Source: Sambucus nigra (taxonomy: Eukaryota; Streptophyta; Magnoliopsida; Dipsacales; Adoxaceae). Taken from it: a stretch of DNA of 64,000 nt. A program made the translations under genes and the position numbers. Positions 11,958 to 22,200 of this stretch are shown here, in pieces. The stretch spans positions 258,606,187-258,670,186 of the forward strand of contig OX422214.1 of NCBI GenBank assembly GCA_949130495.1. Direction: 5' to 3'. Every line of letters begins with the position of its first letter. Positions within the stretch are counted from its first letter, which is position 1. Below the pieces are notes generated by a model. The model was not told the origin of the DNA. It was given only the letters and a program-made list of their open reading frames with translations, and did no database searches.

Positions 11958-12596
11958 CAGGGCTGTGTTTTTTTTTCGAACTTTCGATTTTTTCAATTTC
12001 CGATCAATTTTTTTCAAATTTGGAATGAAATTTTAGTTCGTCAATTTTTGATTTTTTTTAAAAAAAATTGGATAAAAAATCGTAAATAATTCTGAATTTT
12101 CGATTTTTTTATTTTTCTAGATCTGATTTTTCTGAAATTATGTCAATCCGATTTTTCCAATTTTTTTATTTTTTTCAAATTATTTTTTATTTTTCAAAAT
12201 TATTTTTTATTTATTTTTTATTTTTTGAAAGTTTCTCATATCCCACATCGATTGGGAGAGGGAAAGGACTCCAAAATGTGCTCTATAAAAGGATAGTATC
12301 CTCCTAACTTCTACACAAATGAAAAAATGGATCAAATCCTCATGTATTTACATGTTGGGTTAAGCCCTTTTCTTTGTTTCTTTAAAATTAGAATTTCGGA
12401 TAATCAAAAATTCATAATTTATTTTTTTGAAAATTTGGATTTTTTGAAATTTTTGGATTTTTAGTATATTTTGTGAATTTTTTATTTTTTCTGATTTTTC
12501 AATTTTTTTGAATTCGAAATTTTATTATTTTCGAAAAAATCGAATTTTTTTTCGAAGAGGCATTTTTCGATCCGATCCGGCCGAAACATAGCCCTA
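11958..12596. mobile_element. hAT-like MITE, T-rich, 639 bp
   Basis: Imperfect terminal inverted repeats: the left end is CAGGGCTGTGTTT and the right end, in reverse complement, TAGGGCTATGTTT. It is flanked by similar 8-mers GGTAGGGT (11950-11957) and GGTAGGAG (12597-12604), 6 of 8 identical, as expected for the 8-bp target duplication of hAT elements. The body consists of degenerate TTCGATTTTT-like runs with a 110-bp unique core that contains the promoter-like pair at 12240-12290. No transposase is encoded. Confidence 0.6.
12240..12290 (+). promoter_or_regulatory. snRNA-type USE plus TATA pair
   Basis: ATCCCACATCG (12240-12250) fits the plant upstream sequence element RTCCCACATCG of U-snRNA genes. 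TATAAAA follows at 12284-12290, with 33 bp between them, the spacing known for RNA polymerase II snRNA promoters (polymerase III types are about 10 bp closer). The sequence downstream does not look like U1, U2, U4, U5 or U6, so either an unknown transcript starts near 12315 or the match is decorative. Confidence 0.4.
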
Positions 12597-12639
12597 GGTA
12601 GGAGAGATGGGTTTAGAGGGGTTGGAGTATTTGTTTATT

Positions 12640-12815
12640 TCTATTATACCACATGGTGTCCGGGCCAGCAATAAGCACACCTCGACTAATCCACATTCGT
12701 GATTCGTGGCTTCCGTAGGGCAAGCATTATTTTGACAGTATCGAACTGGGACCAAACCCAATCCACCCCCAAGACTGTCCCAGTGGTACCCTTATACCAC
12801 TGGACTAAGAGCCTT
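12640..12815 (-). mobile_element. Candidate tRNA-derived SINE
   Basis: On the minus strand a head GGCTCTTAGTCCAGTGGT (12813-12796) resembles a polymerase III A box and CAGTTCGATACTG (near 12748-12736) a B box, about 50 bp apart. The text between them is GT-rich, and the body ends in a GGCCCGGACACC / TGTGGTATAATAG tail. A true tRNA is excluded, as no acceptor stem or anticodon arm can be formed. The right part of the element and its target duplications are not clear. Confidence 0.4.
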
Positions 12816-14639
12816 ATATCAGGGGCTGGAGTATTGGTTTGAGAATTGAGTTGCAGGTTGAGTGGGAATGGGTGAATTAGGTAACTCTGCATGTTAGGGG
12901 AGTTGGGAAGGTGGTGAGAGTTGTACGTTTATTTTTTGGTTAATGGGTAGCCAGGAGTTGGTTGATGTTGGGTTTTTCGTGAGTGCTTTGCCGAGGCAAT
13001 GTGTTCAGTGTTAATAAAAGGTATGGGACACAAATCTATTTTCCCTTTCTATTTTGGAGTATTGAAAAATGTCAGCACACTATATTTTTACAACTTCAAC
13101 AAATGTTATTTTCAACGAAAAATGTATTAAATCTTTTTAAAATTGCAATTGACGCCCAAATATCATTTATTAAAAAAAATTAACATTTTCACCATTTTTT
13201 GAAGTCCTAAATAGACTAAAACGGCCCTAAACAGCAAAAATCCCCAAACACACAAAAATTGAAAGTTTTCAAACATTGAGTTTGATAACCCCCAAAAATT
13301 TTAGCACGTCAAAAATTTAATTTTTATCACGTGAATTTGAAAATGATTCCCAAAAGACAAATTCAACTTGATTATGAACACCACAACATGGAAAAAAATT
13401 CCAAATTGGACTCCAATAGTTGAGCATAAGACAGTTTCATTGAACTCAAATTTACAAAAATGGACCTCTCATCAATTTCAATCACCCAAAATATGTAAAA
13501 ATGACTACAATGAACCCAACACGAGTAAAATCCCCAAATTTCTCATATGACTCAATCAAAACCCTCAAATGCCCACAAAAAGTAAATTTTACCACCACGA
13601 TCCAATGCATGGATGCTACACGTAATGAAGGATGCGCTCAATAATTTTTGGAATTAGACTACACTAATATAAATGAGTAAAGCATGTTAATTCACTCCTT
13701 CCTTCGGGTGGAGACAAAAGTCCTCCCCAAATTTGAAAACAACCACAACATCGTAACCAAAAGACGAAAAATTTGATTATCTTTCCAAAATAAGACCATC
13801 ACCACAAATAAATAAGTCTTAAAAATTAACTAGTATAACATGGTGGGGTATATTTTCAGGCCGGTAATAAGTTTGTGAAAATTAAGACAAATGGGCACCA
13901 ATATAACATGTATGTTCGTATCTAAATTCGAGGTTGTAACTAGATAAACTTTACGGCACGTACATGAGATGAAATATAACATGGAATCATTGTCTTTGAA
14001 GAAATGAACCCCAAATTGATTGAAACGCCCAACAAAAGTGTAGTCTCGCTCAATACAAAATAAGTCGCACAATTGTCACTCTTCCCCATAAATGCAAATT
14101 ACTTATGTTTGGGAGGGGGTAAATATTGAGTTACAAGGTTGTAAATTATCAATGCACTATATCCTCATAACTTCCTCAACTAATGGACTCAAGGACAAAC
14201 ATTCTTTTTAAAAGTCTATGTGAGGTGAATACCAAATGAGTTCCTTAGTTGTCAATGGGGATTGAATCGACATAGGTGGTTGTCCATAAGAGGACAAAAT
14301 TTCATGAAAGTAATCTCTCTCACCCTTTTCTCGCCGAGAAAAGTAGTCAATGAGAATTGGCGATGTGTTCAACTCCAAACCAAGATGAAGTATCTTACGA
14401 AAGGTGCGAGAGGAGGGGTAGCAACAAAGGGAGATACATTATCCTCACAAAAAATGGAAGGTTCATCGTATTGGCATGTAGATTCAACATATGGGTGTAA
14501 CTCCTTAACTAGGTCCCCCGATATCTCTACATGATATACATTAGCACATACCCCATCATTGGTATTATTATTGTCCTTGTCCTCACAAAAGTGGTGGCTT
14601 AAAAATGTTAAAAATGTTCAACTCAGGATTCATATATCC

Positions 14640-15360
14640 AAACGACCACTTCATTATACTATTCCGATAACTAATAGTGGCATTCGAAGTAGAAAAAAAG
14701 GATGACCTAAATTGACCAAAAAAATTTACTCGACATTTACCACCAGTTAGGTATCCAACACGATAAAGTCAATGAGGAAATAAAAATTGTCGACTTGACC
14801 CAAGACATCCTCAACAATACTGCAAGGGATTTTTACCAATCGGTCCGCTAGTTGTAAAGTGATGCGAGTGGGATTAAGCTCACCTAACCCAAGTTTTTCA
14901 TGGATACAAAATGTGAACAAATTGTCGCTAGCTCCTAAAGCTAGCAAACTCTATCAGTGTAGCAATCCCCATTGTAACAAGAAACTATAGGACAATCGGG
15001 GTCCTTGTATTTGTGAGGGATCTTGTTTTGTATGATTGAACTCACTTGCACAACTGATAATGCATATTTGCGAACATAAATATTGTGCTTCATCATGCAT
15101 AAATCTCTTAAAAATTAGCTTAAGTCGGAACTTTTTTAATGGCTTTAAGAAAAGGAGTGTTGATTTTTACTTGTTTAAAAATTTCCAAAATATCCACATT
15201 CCGACTTTCTTTTTGTGGTGCTTTGAGTCTTTGTGGGAAAGATGCGAGAATGGAACATTTCTCAACCTCAACCGATTTATTTTTTTCCACATACAATCTA
15301 TCACTACCTTTATCTTTATATTTCTCCTCGAGTTCTTTTAGAACCGAATGACTATTATTT
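14640..15360 (-). pseudogene. Athila-1 gag-protease linker and aspartic protease
   Basis: The minus strand first shows the linker motif FPQRLKAPQKES with PFLKAIKKVPT behind it (15260-15120). It then shows a retropepsin-like domain with LALGASDNLF, KLGLGELNPTRITLQLADR and VDNFYFLIDFIVLD (14945-14749), and a decayed flap/C-terminal part to about 14640. The catalytic Asp of the usual DLGAS motif is replaced (LALGAS), and stops and frameshifts interrupt the linker. Family knowledge: this protease matures Athila Gag. Nothing downstream encodes RT, so the element cannot replicate alone. Confidence 0.7.
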
Positions 15361-16637
15361 TTAACAATTTTTCTCACTTCTCAAGGTAGTTATAGATTTA
15401 GCATGTTCTGGTTGGGTATCATTTGGATAAGTGGAACCTATAACCATTTGACTTTTGGGGTTAGGTATAGGGTGATCCAAAAAATTTCACTCCTCTAGCA
15501 CACTCATGGATGTAGTCAATTGAGAGAGTGTGTCTCTAATTTTACTCAATTATTGTTCATTTCTAGCCCAACTCTCTTAGTTTTGGGTGTTGATGGAATG
15601 TTAGCCTTGCATGAACTCTTTAAATGTGTCCTCGAGGCTCTTCTTATTTGGTGGCACATAAGGAGTAGTGGATGAAGAACCTTGATTTTGGTGATATGGC
15701 GATGAAGGTGGTTGAAAAAATGGTTTTTATGGTTTTTATGGATATGATGGATGTGGTGTTTGGAATGTCAGGGGTTATGTGTACTCATGATTATTCTTAT
15801 ACCCAAAGTTTGGGTGGTTCATCCACTCTAGATTATAGCTCTCGTTATAAGGTGAGGTAAATGAATTCTTGAAGTAGTTTATTGCATTTACTTTCTCGTG
15901 CAAAACCTCTTTAAATGCCGGAGTGGTCGGGCACATTTGTGTGAGATGACCAAGTGTGTCACAAATAGCACACACCTCCTCCAAGCCATATCGTGGTATG
16001 AACTCATCAAATATTTTAAGCTCCATTACTTCTACCTTCTTAGTGAGTTGTGATTTTTTTTCATTAAGTGCATCCTCTTCCCTAAGATGGTAAAGACAAC
16101 ACCCAAAAGGTGTTAGTGTTGGGTGTAAATTATGGTGCACTATCAATGGGATTTGTGACCTCCCATGATCGTGATTTTTTTTGCCAAACAATCAAATTAT
16201 TTCTCAGCTTGCTCGGGGTCCTTGTTCATGACCTCCCCATTACCATTGTTTCAACTAATTGCTTAGTTTGGGTAGATAAGACCTCAGTAAAGACATTTAA
16301 TATTATATATTGATCGTACCCATGGTGTGGGAAAGCATTTCAAAGCTCCCTAAGTCGTTCCCAAGACATATTAAAATTCTCATTCTCTTTATGGATAAAA
16401 TTTGTGATTTGTCACCTAAGTGCATTGGTTTTATGTGTGGGAAAGATTTTTTTTAATTGAGCTTGAATTTCATTCGAAGTACCTATAGAACATGGACGCA
16501 AGGAGTTGAGCCAAGTTTCGGCTCTATCGTTAAGTGATAATGGAATAACTTTAACCTCACCACTTCTTTAGTGCACATTTGTTCGAACAATGTTGCGAAC
16601 ACTGCTTCAAACTCTTTAAGGTGAAGGTATTGTATTC
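15361..16637 (-). pseudogene. Athila-1 gag, C-terminal two thirds
   Basis: Frame-switching fragments match the Athila capsid in order: LHLKEFEAVFATL, FPTHKTNAL-type text, KENENF-like, SWERLRE-like, QTKQLVETM-like. They are followed by a clean ORF (16191-15775) holding the CAICDTLGHLTQMC zinc knuckle (Cys-x2-Cys-x4-His-x4-Cys) and NHPNFGYKN. The tail around 15420-15560 keeps the coiled-coil and TLRSEK ending typical before the Athila protease. The N-terminal part is at 28936-29122 because the copia element inserted between them (TSD ACTCT). Confidence 0.75.
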
Positions 16638-16642
16638 ACTCT

Positions 16643-17783
16643 TGAAAGAAAATACCACTTAATCCATTTAATTCAAGATTAAACTATCTAAATGGCTCCG
16701 AACAGTTTTCGAAGAAATTATTTTCTTAAATAAAATTGTAAATATAAGATGTGTAAAACAGTATGAATGAGTTATTTCATTTATAGGTTTACCAGTTTTG
16801 AAAAACAAAACTCAAGAAAATTAAACCAACACGACCTTAATAAGGGGATGAGAGGAAGAGGAAGTATACAGGAGTAATTTTAACGTGGTAAAACCCCACC
16901 CAATTGGGGAAATATCCACGGAGATCTCTACACATAAAAAGTAAAAAAAATCCACTAAAACAGAGTAATAGGTTACAAACTACATAACAATCAAGACACA
17001 CAATCAGACCTAATTCTAAGTCCATAAATATACCAACTCCTCTGGATTTTCTGACTTCTCCCAAGGCTCTGATGTTGCTGATGTTCTCTCAGCTTTGTAA
17101 CTCCGCTCCTTTTACTTTTACGTCGACTCAAAATGTCTAAGATCTCAATACCAACACCTTTCAGTGTAGTAGTGTGACAGTGTAAGTGGTGACGTGCTCT
17201 AAATCACATGCATGCAATTCACACACGCACTTAATTACAGACAGTATGCGAAACAAGTCACAAATATGCAAGGGAATTTCCAAAATCAGTTTAATCAAAA
17301 TATCAGACTTTGGATCTTTCAAATATCCGCAGATTAAGAGGGAATCTTGATATATACACGAGCCAAGATCCTACGCACTTTTCATTTGAAAACATTTACA
17401 CTTATTTCACAAAATGTGAAATATAATAAAGTGCAAATCCCCAATCAAGATCTCAACTAGATCTAAGTCTGAGTATTCAAAGAAAATGAAATAAAAAAAG
17501 GTTTTGTTGGTTTAGGATTTGAAAATAACATATCAGTTTGAAAATAGCCAAAAAAATAAGATTTCTCGAAAGAAGAAATCAAAACTACGAAATATCTACG
17601 TGAAATGTATCACAGAGATCAAATCTCCAAGTTTTATGAAAGAAAATGAGATTTAACCAACGCGATTAAGTTGGGAAAGAGATAAAGGGAAAAAGAGGAT
17701 GGATCTACTCGAATCTCTAACTAACTCTCTCAAGAAAAAGTTTTTGTGGAAGGATTTTGCCGGAGTTTAGTTTAGGGTTTGAT

Positions 17784-17832
<49 letters not shown>

Positions 17833-18626
17833 ATCTTCTCTCTATTTTCTCTCAGAAGTGAGGCTGGACAAAGATTGTAAACGTATAATATATGGCAAGT
17901 ATTTATAGTAAGAGATAAAAGGCTCTAGAAAATTGAGGAAAATCAACGCTCAGGATTGAGTTTAAAAGATCGAAGCAAATCCAAGAGTTAACGTTGCACC
18001 ACTTCAAAGTTAACCCTCATTGGTTTATCCAGGTGTTACAAGGATCATCTCATATAACATGCAGGTCGTTGATTAAAAGGATCCAAGGGTTCACAGTTAA
18101 GCACAGGTATGTGAGAGTGTAGAAACACAAATCTAGCCGTCGTGGAAACAACACGTGTAAGGCTAAGATGGAATGTTAAACGCTTATTTTTGAACTTCTA
18201 CAAATACAAATTGCACCCACATAATTCTCAAGCACTTTCGGTTTCTACCCAAGCAGGTTTTTAACAGCTTATGGAATTTACAAAATAACCCAAAACTTTA
18301 TTAAAAATCAATTTTTAATTTCAAAAAATGTTTTAAAAAATCAAAGAAATTATTTAAAATATCCCAAAAATCATAAAAAAATATTTTAGAGAGATTTAAC
18401 TCACACAACACCAATTAATGAATAAGGCAAGCACATATGCAACACATGAATGCATCCTAGGTGAAGTGTTGGTGTACTACCATTTGGACAATTAGAGGAA
18501 CTCATCATGAAGAGTCTAAAGGTTCTTTGATTTGAAAGGATATGACTCAATTTTGTCACTATTTCCAAACTAGATGAGCACCTATATAATATAGACTCAA
18601 GTGAGTCAAAGATATAGGGTGCTTCA
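16643..18626 (-). repeat. 3' LTR of the SIRE-like element
   Basis: 1984 bp, colinear with 26984-28930 and about 8 % different over a 240-bp sample (by eye). A TATTTATA motif (17900-17907) gives TATAAATA on the element's strand. It is longer than its partner mainly because of the TC microsatellite. Confidence 0.88.
17787..17825. repeat. (TC)n microsatellite in 3' LTR
   Basis: About 19 TC dinucleotides. The 5' LTR has only an interrupted pyrimidine tract here (28119-28157), so the array grew after insertion. Confidence 0.95.
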
Positions 18627-18638
18627 ATCTCCCCCTTT
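18627..18638 (-). promoter_or_regulatory. Polypurine tract of the SIRE-like element
   Basis: On the minus strand AAAGGGGGAGAT runs directly into the 3' LTR start TGAAGCACCC. Confidence 0.8.
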
Positions 18639-18964
18639 GGAAATATGAGACAAAATCTCCTTTATGTCATCTAGGACTCGTAGTGATACAAAAGAAATAA
18701 GAAAATTATATTCCTATACAAAAATTCTATCTACCCAATATCCTAGAAAGAAAAAATTACATAACTCAACTAGATACAGACCAATACCCTAACAAAATTA
18801 TGTTGCAAATGAATGTAATGATTCCTAAAAATAAGATAACTAAGATCAAGCTTTTTAGTTGAGAATACACCAAAATGTACAAGAGGACTCAAATTTCTCC
18901 CCCATTTTGTCTCAAATGGACAAAGGGCAAAGAAAACTAGTATAAGTAATAAATTATTGTTCTT

Positions 18965-19822
18965 CTATGACCGTACCAATAGAATTGCACAAAGATTCAA
19001 ATCGAAGAAAGCCTAAATGTTTGGTAAACATGTCAGCTAATTACAATTTAGTAGGAGGTAATTTATTTATAACTCCTTAGATTCAACTAACTCACGTATA
19101 AAATGATATCTGATTTTTATATGTTTGGTACGAGAGGGTTGAACAGGATTTTTAGAAATATTAATCACGCTTTGATAGTCACAATAGAGATGTAACGTAT
19201 CTTCAGTTATACCGTAATCTTTCAGCATTTGTTTTAGCCAAAGTAATTGTGCACAACAACTTCCTGATGTAATATATTCGAATTAAGTGCAATTTTGTTT
19301 CTTACTACTCCATCCTACTAAATTATTACCAATGTAGTAACACGCTCCGGAAGTACTCTTACTATCATCGGTACAACCGACCCAATCATCATCGGTGTAA
19401 CCTACTATAATCCTTGAAGTGTCTTTAGTGTACCAAAGTCCTAAGTTTAGAGTGCCTTTAATGTATTTGATAATTCTTTTAACGCATAATAAGTGACTCT
19501 CTTCTGGATTATTTTGATATCGAGCACACATGCAGACAGAGTACATGATGTCAGGACGAGAGGAAGTAAGATAAAGTAAGCTTCCTATCATACTACGGTA
19601 CAAGGTGGAATCAATATATTTCCCATTATCATCTTTAGAAATTTTGACAGAGGTACTCATAGGAGTCCTAGCTTCTTTAACTGTTTCTAGGCCAAACTTT
19701 TTGACAATCTCTAAAGCGTATTTAGATTGCGATAGAAATAATCCTTCTGATTTATGTTTAACTTGGAGTCCTAATAAGAATTGTAACTCCCCCATAAGTG
19801 ACATTTGAAATTCTTTGTGCAT
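18965..19822 (-). pseudogene. SIRE-like RT end and RNase H
   Basis: A clean ORF (19822-19283) starts after the YVDD active site. It carries the RT thumb motifs LMGELQFLLGLQVKH, FLSQSKYALEIVKKFG and SLYRSMIGSLLYLT-like text, then RNase H with SRPDIMYSV, GYTDDDWVGCTDDSKSTSG and GWSSKKQNC. A small deletion or shift at 19283 removes the conserved segment with the catalytic Glu. The frame then resumes with CCAQLLWLKQMLKDYGI, LYCDYQSVINISKNP and SRTKHIKIRYHFIRE, ending near a stop at 18965. Catalytic Asp residues of RNase H remain, so decay is moderate. Confidence 0.85.
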
Positions 19823-20780
19823 AATGTCCGAGAAGGTTTTATCTTCTAAAGGGGAGGCATATCCAAAAATGATATCGTCAACATAAACTTGAGCAATAGT
19901 AATGTTGTTGTTAAAATGTCTGACAAATAAGGTTTGGTCATTCCCTCCTCTCCTACATCCATTGTCTAAAAGAAAGGTGGATAGACGTTCATACCAAGCT
20001 CTAGGAACTTGTTTTAACCCATAAAGAGATTTTTTAAGACGATAGACATAATTTGGGTGATGAGGGTCAATAAACCCTTTGGGTTATTCTACATAGGTCT
20101 CCTCAGTTAAAATTCTGTTAAGAAAGGCTGAATTAACATCCATTTGATATAGTGTGAAATGCAAACGACAGACTATGGAAAAAAGTAAGCGAATAGATTC
20201 GAGGCGAGTGACAGGAGCAAAATTTTCCTTAAAATCTATTCCTTTAATCTAAGAGTAGGCGTGGGCAACTAATCTAGATTTATTTCGAATAATCATACCA
20301 GATTCATCAGTCTTATTTTTAAAAATTCAACGTGTGCCAATAACCCTTTTATTTTCAGGCATGGGTACAAGATACCAAACATCATGAATGACAAATTGAA
20401 GAAGTTCCTCATGCATAGAACTTATCCACAAAGTGTCATTCAAGGCTTCATTTATTGTTTTTGGCTCAATAAAAGACATAAAACATGCAAAATGAGCAAT
20501 GTTATGAAGTTGAGATCCTGTGCGAATAGGATCAGTAGGATTACCAACTAAACTAACTAAAGTGTGATCTTTGGAAACCCAGTTAGGTACTTCGGGGGTC
20601 TCAGTTGGTAAAGATTCAAATATTTCTAGAGAGTCATAATTTAAAATATTTTCGGACTTATCCACAATAATTGGTTCTTTAGTCTTACTTTCTGCATCAG
20701 TGTCACTTACAACCACATTAATGGATTCCATCATGGTTTTGGTACAGATTATGTAGACACGATATGCTCTACTATTTAGA
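19823..20780 (-). pseudogene. SIRE-like reverse transcriptase
   Basis: One open frame with a few stops: KNKTDESG, RLVAHAYS, GIDFKENFAPVTRLESIR, YQMDVNSAFLN, SLYGLKQVPRAWYERL, and the active site QVYVDDIIFG (YVDD encoded at 19875-19886). In-frame stops lie at 20327-20329 (TGA, at the usual Trp), 20249-20251 (TAG) and 20084-20086 (TAA), all consistent with transitions at C or G. Upstream, 20734-20330 is the acidic RT leader ending in DTLWISSMHEELLQF and PMPENKRVIGTR. RT copies the element RNA in virus-like particles. Confidence 0.85.
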
Positions 20781-21500
20781 GAATATCCTAAAAAGATGGC
20801 TTTATCTCCTCTGGTTTCGAATTTAGACAGATGTTCTCTGTCCTTACAGGCATAAAGTATTTTAGGTTAGGTTTCTTCCCATACCAAAACTCATAGGATG
20901 TTTGTTTGGTAGTCTTTCTTAAGTAGACTCGATTGATAATATGATAGGCGGTACAAATGGATTCTACCCAAAAATATTTTGGTAGGTTTTTTGCATGAAT
21001 AATCACACGGGCCATTTTTTGAAGAGTGCAATTTTTATGCTCAGCAATCCCATTTTATTGAGGTGTATTAGGAGCACTAAATTCATGTTTGTAACTATTG
21101 TAGTCACAATATTCTATGACGCCTGAGTCTATGAATTATCCTCCTCTATCACTACGAATTCTATCTACTTGGGAGTCCTTTTCATTTTCTATATGAACTA
21201 AGATTTTCAAAAACTTGCGAAAGGTTTTTGATTTGTGTTTTAAAAAGGCAACCCAAGTAAATCAAGTGAAATCATTAACCATAACAAGGATGTAACTTTT
21301 GCCACAAAGACTAACAGTACGAGAGGGACCCATTAGGTCCATATGGATGAGTTCAAGAGGTTTAGTGGATATAACTTCTTTAACTTTCCTGTGGGGAGAC
21401 TTAATAATTTTCCCTTCTTGACATGGACCACAAAAAATATTTAAAATTGGTTTGATCTTAAGAAGACCTCTAACTATCTCTTGGGAGCACAATTTACTAA
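20781..21500 (-). pseudogene. SIRE-like integrase
   Basis: Reading the minus strand gives the pre-integrase zinc finger (WHNRL, GHTNYDNLSKLC-like, CGPCQEGK), then PLELIHMDLMGPSRT (first catalytic Asp), VDRIRSDRGG (second Asp), NGIAEHKN (catalytic Glu) and the downstream MARVIIHAKNLPKYFW and KKPNLKYF segments. Stops interrupt VNDFT/FTWV (21262) and the residues before NGIAEHKN, and a frameshift follows NLKYF at about 20850. All three catalytic residues are readable, but no single frame spans them. Confidence 0.8.
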
Positions 21501-22200
21501 GATTATCATAATTAGTGTGACCAACCTATTATGCCATATCTCATTGTCATCCATTTTGGCAATGTTAAAAACCTCTGTACTTAGATTGACTATGTAACAG
21601 TTATCTGGAGTACGGAGTCCTGTAATAATGCAATTACATTTTTCATTTAAAATTTTACAATTGTTTTTTGAAAAAGTGACAATATGGTTTGAGTCACGAA
21701 ACTGTGATATACTTAGTAAATTAGCTTCAAGTCCTTTTACCAAGAGAACGTCTTTAAGGATGGGTAATCCTTCTTCATGGAGTGTTCCATTACTAATGAT
21801 CTGGGCTGATACACCATCTCCAAATAAGACTTTTCCTCCGAAGAAGTTAGTTTTGTTTGAAAATTTAGAATCATCCCCGGTCATATGTTTGGAACAACCA
21901 GAGTCTAAATACTTTCCAGCTGTTGTATTTTCGGCTCAAAAAGCACTGATCACTATGCTGCATTTCATCTGGGGTAATAGATCATCTTTTCTAATCCATA
22001 TTGCTCTAGTTTTCAATTTGCGCTTATTAGCTCGTATTTGATAAAACTTGCGAGCTTATGTCTTTTCTTTAAAATATTTTTGCGTATTTTTATTATTGTT
22101 ATACACAGTTGGACCAATTAGTCTAGACTAAAATCTATGATTCCTTCTTATTGATGGTCTTTTAGTATTAGCCATTTTCCTTATATTATAATAGTTAGAA
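21501..22200 (-). pseudogene. SIRE-like aspartic protease
   Basis: The active-site motif YLDSGCSKHMTGD (DSG encoded at 21905-21897) is followed by KVLFGDGVSAQIISNGT, LKDVLLVKGLEANLLSISQ and TFSKNNCKI in a clean ORF to about 21530. This order is diagnostic of copia proteases, which cut Gag-Pol. The N-terminal part (21906-22200) is frameshifted. Confidence 0.85.

Larger units (their letters stand above)
8550..14639. other. Long non-coding internal region of Athila-1
   Basis: About 6 kb where Athila pol would normally lie. I find no RT, RNase H or integrase motif on the minus strand. It holds a T-rich tract (9370-9440), a candidate LINE end, a hAT-like MITE and a candidate SINE, each listed separately. 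The block 8710-8775 is shared with the second Athila element (56430-56496), including 19 identical bases. Near 13680-13760 the minus strand carries a TTTGGGGAGGAC-type segment common after the protease in Athila-like elements. Confidence 0.5.

Noticed and set aside
12690..12815. tRNA gene
   Set aside because: Only box-like motifs are present. No acceptor stem, anticodon arm or T arm pairing fits, so a SINE-type remnant is more likely.
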